Shown: positions 62,001-64,000 of the stretch, in pieces
How positions within the stretch are numbered: the first letter of the stretch is position 1
How the letters are laid out: every line of letters begins with the position of its first letter
DNA from: Candidatus Gastranaerophilales bacterium
GTDB taxonomy: Bacteria; Cyanobacteriota; Vampirovibrionia; Gastranaerophilales; Gastranaerophilaceae
NCBI GenBank assembly: GCA_944326455.1
Contig: CALVEA010000008.1
Location: forward strand, 1 to 64,000
Direction of reading: 5' to 3'
Length of the DNA stretch: 64,000 nt
Made by a program: the position numbers and the translations under genes
Notes under the pieces: model-generated
Seen by the model: only the letters and a program-made list of their open reading frames with translations
Database searches by the model: none
Told to the model about the DNA's origin: nothing

Positions 62001-63459
62001 TAAAAAAATGCAATATGTTATAAAAACTGTACCAACAGATGACAGACAAGCTCTTGAGGATCTTTTAAATGAGATGTCTGAGCAGGGTTGGGATTTATAC
62101 ACAATGCATGAAATAGAATCTGATTCTTCTATTGATTTTAATTGTATTTTTATGAGAGAAAAGCAGGAAGAGCAGGGGACTGACCTTGACGATATTGTCA
62201 ATGTTACAAGTTTTAAATACAGAATGGAGAAGATGCTTGCCACTCCTACAAATCCGTATGATTTATGTAAAGAAATTCAATTAAAAATTTCTAACCAGAA
62301 AGACAGAATTAAAAGGATTAAATCTCAGCTTGAGAGCGATAATTTGTCAGGAGAAGATAAAAAACGCTTAAACAACCAGATGTCAGATGAATTAAAGCAA
62401 TTGGATTCTTTAAAACAGGCTCTTGTTAACGAGATTTCTCCGGACACAATGTATGCCGGAATTAAAGAAGAAAAGTTTGTTGTTAATTTATCGGAAGAAA
62501 TTCTTGAAGTAGTTTCTATGGAATATTCAGACAACCTTCTTGCAGAAACAGTAAAAATCAGACAGGAACTTACGGATGAACTCGGGTATGTTATTCCGCA
62601 TATCCATTTTCATAACAGCGATGATTTAAGCCAGAATGAATTTTCTATAAAAATTCATGATATTGAAGTCTTTAGAACTGTTGTTTTCCCCGGTTATGTG
62701 GCATATTTTAAAGATGATATTAAAGGATACAAACCGGAAAACGGAGATTATGTTTTAGAAGATGAAATAACCGGCAAAAAAATTATCTGGATTAAGGAAG
62801 ATAAGGTTAAAGATTTTTGGGCACACGGAATAAGTGCCGTAGAATTTATCGGACGCGCTGTTAAATATATTGCAGTAAGAGAAGTCTCTGATATTATGGA
62901 TTATAATGACATTAACAAGTATGTTGAAATTGTTCTTGAGAAAAATTCATTCCTTGTTGATAATATTATCCCTGATTTTATTACAGCATCTGACTTAAAA
63001 TATTTGTTAACCTGTCTTATAAGAGAAAGAGTTTCGGTTAAAAATATTGTTTATTTGTTTGAAAAAATTAATGATTATGCAAATGAGCCTACAAAAGAGG
63101 ATTTGCTTGATAAAGTAAGGTTGGCTTTTTCAAAACAAATAATCAAGGATTTAGCTGTAAACGGAGAGTTAAAAGTTATTGAACTGACAGATGAAACTGA
63201 AGAAAAAGTTTCCGGTTTCTTTACGGAAGAAGAGGAAGAATCAATAATAAGAATTGATGCAAAAGACGTACAAGCTATAGCGGATAGTGTAAATAAACTC
63301 GCAAAATCGAAAAAACTCGAAAAACCTATTCTTGCCGTTCCAATGGATATCAGACACATGCTATTCGTAATCCTATCGGAATTTGTACCAAATATTACGG
63401 TTCTTGCGCTTGAAGAGCTGGTTTGTGATTACAATATTAAAATTATCGGGAAAGTATAA
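61987..63459 (+). CDS. Soluble protein with DUF4177-like N terminus and FlhA-type (FHIPEP) cytoplasmic domain
   Basis: 490 residues with no transmembrane helix. Residues 7-60 (YVIKTVPTDDRQALEDLLNE, EQGWDLYTMHEI) look like DUF4177. A coiled linker follows to about 150. From about 170 the sequence follows the FlhA/SctV C-terminal domain: VKIRQELTDELGYVIPHIHF, EFSIKIHDIEVFRTVVFPG, LVDNIIPDFITASDLKYLL, and the final LFVILSEFVPNITVLALEEL. FlhA normally needs its eight-helix export channel, which is absent. It may bind chaperone-substrate pairs or be a repurposed domain. Co-transcribed with the phosphorylase gene. Confidence 0.82.
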   Translation: MTMFNKKMQYVIKTVPTDDRQALEDLLNEMSEQGWDLYTMHEIESDSSIDFNCIFMREKQEEQGTDLDDIVNVTSFKYRMEKMLATPTNPYDLCKEIQLKISNQKDRIKRIKSQLESDNLSGEDKKRLNNQMSDELKQLDSLKQALVNEISPDTMYAGIKEEKFVVNLSEEILEVVSMEYSDNLLAETVKIRQELTDELGYVIPHIHFHNSDDLSQNEFSIKIHDIEVFRTVVFPGYVAYFKDDIKGYKPENGDYVLEDEITGKKIIWIKEDKVKDFWAHGISAVEFIGRAVKYIAVREVSDIMDYNDINKYVEIVLEKNSFLVDNIIPDFITASDLKYLLTCLIRERVSVKNIVYLFEKINDYANEPTKEDLLDKVRLAFSKQIIKDLAVNGELKVIELTDETEEKVSGFFTEEEEESIIRIDAKDVQAIADSVNKLAKSKKLEKPILAVPMDIRHMLFVILSEFVPNITVLALEELVCDYNIKIIGKV

Positions 63460-63463
63460 TATT

Positions 63464-63763
63464 TTATCTTTGGTAAAATATTTTTCCGTCTTTATCTATA
63501 CTGTTTTTCAAGCCTTCATGTGTCAAGGTGTTGTAATTTGTGACATCAAACCTATACGGAGTCGGTAAATCGTCCAACTCAAAAGCAATGCTTGATAGTG
63601 AATCCTTATCAGCCCATATTGCAAAATCAATATCAGACCCTGTTTTATACGTTCCCTTTGCACGGGAACCATATATAACAACTTTTTCAATTTCCGATTT
63701 TGATTTAAAATATTCCAGTAATTCATTCATTGTTCTTTCAGGAAGTCCAAAGTTATTATCCAT
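63464..63763 (-). CDS. MNT-type nucleotidyltransferase (antitoxin-like)
   Basis: 99 residues. GSRAKGTYKTGSDIDFAIW has the GS-x10-DxD catalytic motif of minimal nucleotidyltransferases. AGGAG upstream. Its start overlaps the upstream HEPN gene by 8 bp (ATGGATAA). In HEPN/MNT pairs this partner can AMPylate and silence the HEPN toxin. Confidence 0.88.
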   Translation of the reverse strand: MDNNFGLPERTMNELLEYFKSKSEIEKVVIYGSRAKGTYKTGSDIDFAIWADKDSLSSIAFELDDLPTPYRFDVTNYNTLTHEGLKNSIDKDGKIFYQR

Positions 63764-64000
63764 TAATATCTCCTAACCATGAATGGAATCTTGAAAGTTC
63801 TTCAAAATAAACCGTCCCTATTTTTTCAATAATTAGTCCGACTTTTTCTTCATTATATTCGTGAGTGCTGGCATTTCTATCCTTTGCCATATCAATCCAT
63901 ATTTGTGCTGTTGGTAATATATTTGCATTAAAAGAAGCTTTTATAACATCCCTGGGAGTATGTTCTTCTATATCTTTTGATTCAAGATAATCTTTTAAAC
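63756..64000 (-). CDS. HEPN-domain protein (HI0074 family), 5' end outside the window
   Basis: About 81 codons of the C-terminal part are visible. KDRNASTHEYNEE contains the HEPN R-x4-H motif, and FEELSRFHSWLG resembles HI0074-type nucleotidyltransferase partner proteins. HEPN proteins of such pairs are usually RNases; partner overlap with the MNT gene supports a two-gene module. Confidence 0.82.
   Translation of the reverse strand, partial: LKDYLESKDIEEHTPRDVIKASFNANILPTAQIWIDMAKDRNASTHEYNEEKVGLIIEKIGTVYFEELSRFHSWLGDING

Overview
The window is a gene-dense, low-GC, chromosomal stretch with no rRNA, tRNA, phage or insertion-sequence genes. It combines a Gram-negative envelope (a BamA-type Omp85 protein with three predicted POTRA domains, a Skp/OmpH chaperone, AMIN-domain amidase) with gene pairings common in Firmicutes (MutS2, ruvX-DUF1292, tilS-hpt). 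Its metabolism looks fermentative and anaerobic (HydG, AdhE, flavodiiron protein plus rubredoxin). It also has prepilin-like proteins starting with a GFTLAEV motif and several large lineage-specific proteins. My best guess is a gut member of the non-photosynthetic cyanobacterial class Vampirovibrionia/Melainabacteria (Gastranaerophilales). This is inference from gene content, not a database result.

Left part (1-13.5 kb): a repeat-rich intergenic region, then mutS2 and a long rightward series: aroE, a free-standing ClpX-type zinc finger, a large helical unknown, ruvX, DUF1292, a triple Clp-N-domain protein without ATPase, tilS, hpt, a flavodiiron protein, and a 52-residue rubredoxin. A GC-rich composite of inverted repeats follows, then clpP-clpX. 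The 13.5-17.4 kb part holds a 791-residue lineage-specific protein and a 5'-truncated diverging paralogue. Then come rpsO, a prepilin-like gene, and a leftward operon obgE-tadA-DUF2400-TPR-pheA, followed by tsaD and the leftward amidase-murI pair.

Middle part (26-45 kb): lineage-specific proteins without signal peptides (636, 302, 163 and 427 residues), some sharing an ATACTTwwTATATAT upstream element. They alternate with housekeeping genes (prs, hydG, mnmA, pnp), hsp20, an apparently dead metalloprotease, several small ORFs, and small regulators (XRE, LuxR-type). Right part (45-64 kb): adhE, an XRE regulator, tyrS-cysK-cysE, a cell-wall/division operon murC-murB-ddl-ftsQ-hemW, an ArsB/NhaD-like permease, bamA-skp, and a pyrimidine nucleoside phosphorylase. 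Next is a soluble protein carrying the FlhA cytoplasmic domain without an export channel. A MNT/HEPN pair closes the window and runs off its edge.

The most interesting items are the orphan FlhA-C protein; two Clp substrate-recognition modules detached from any ATPase; a 40-residue protein that is a free copy of its neighbour's N-terminal module; a 42-residue small protein with its own ribosome-binding site and terminator; and a set of genes that look leaderless.
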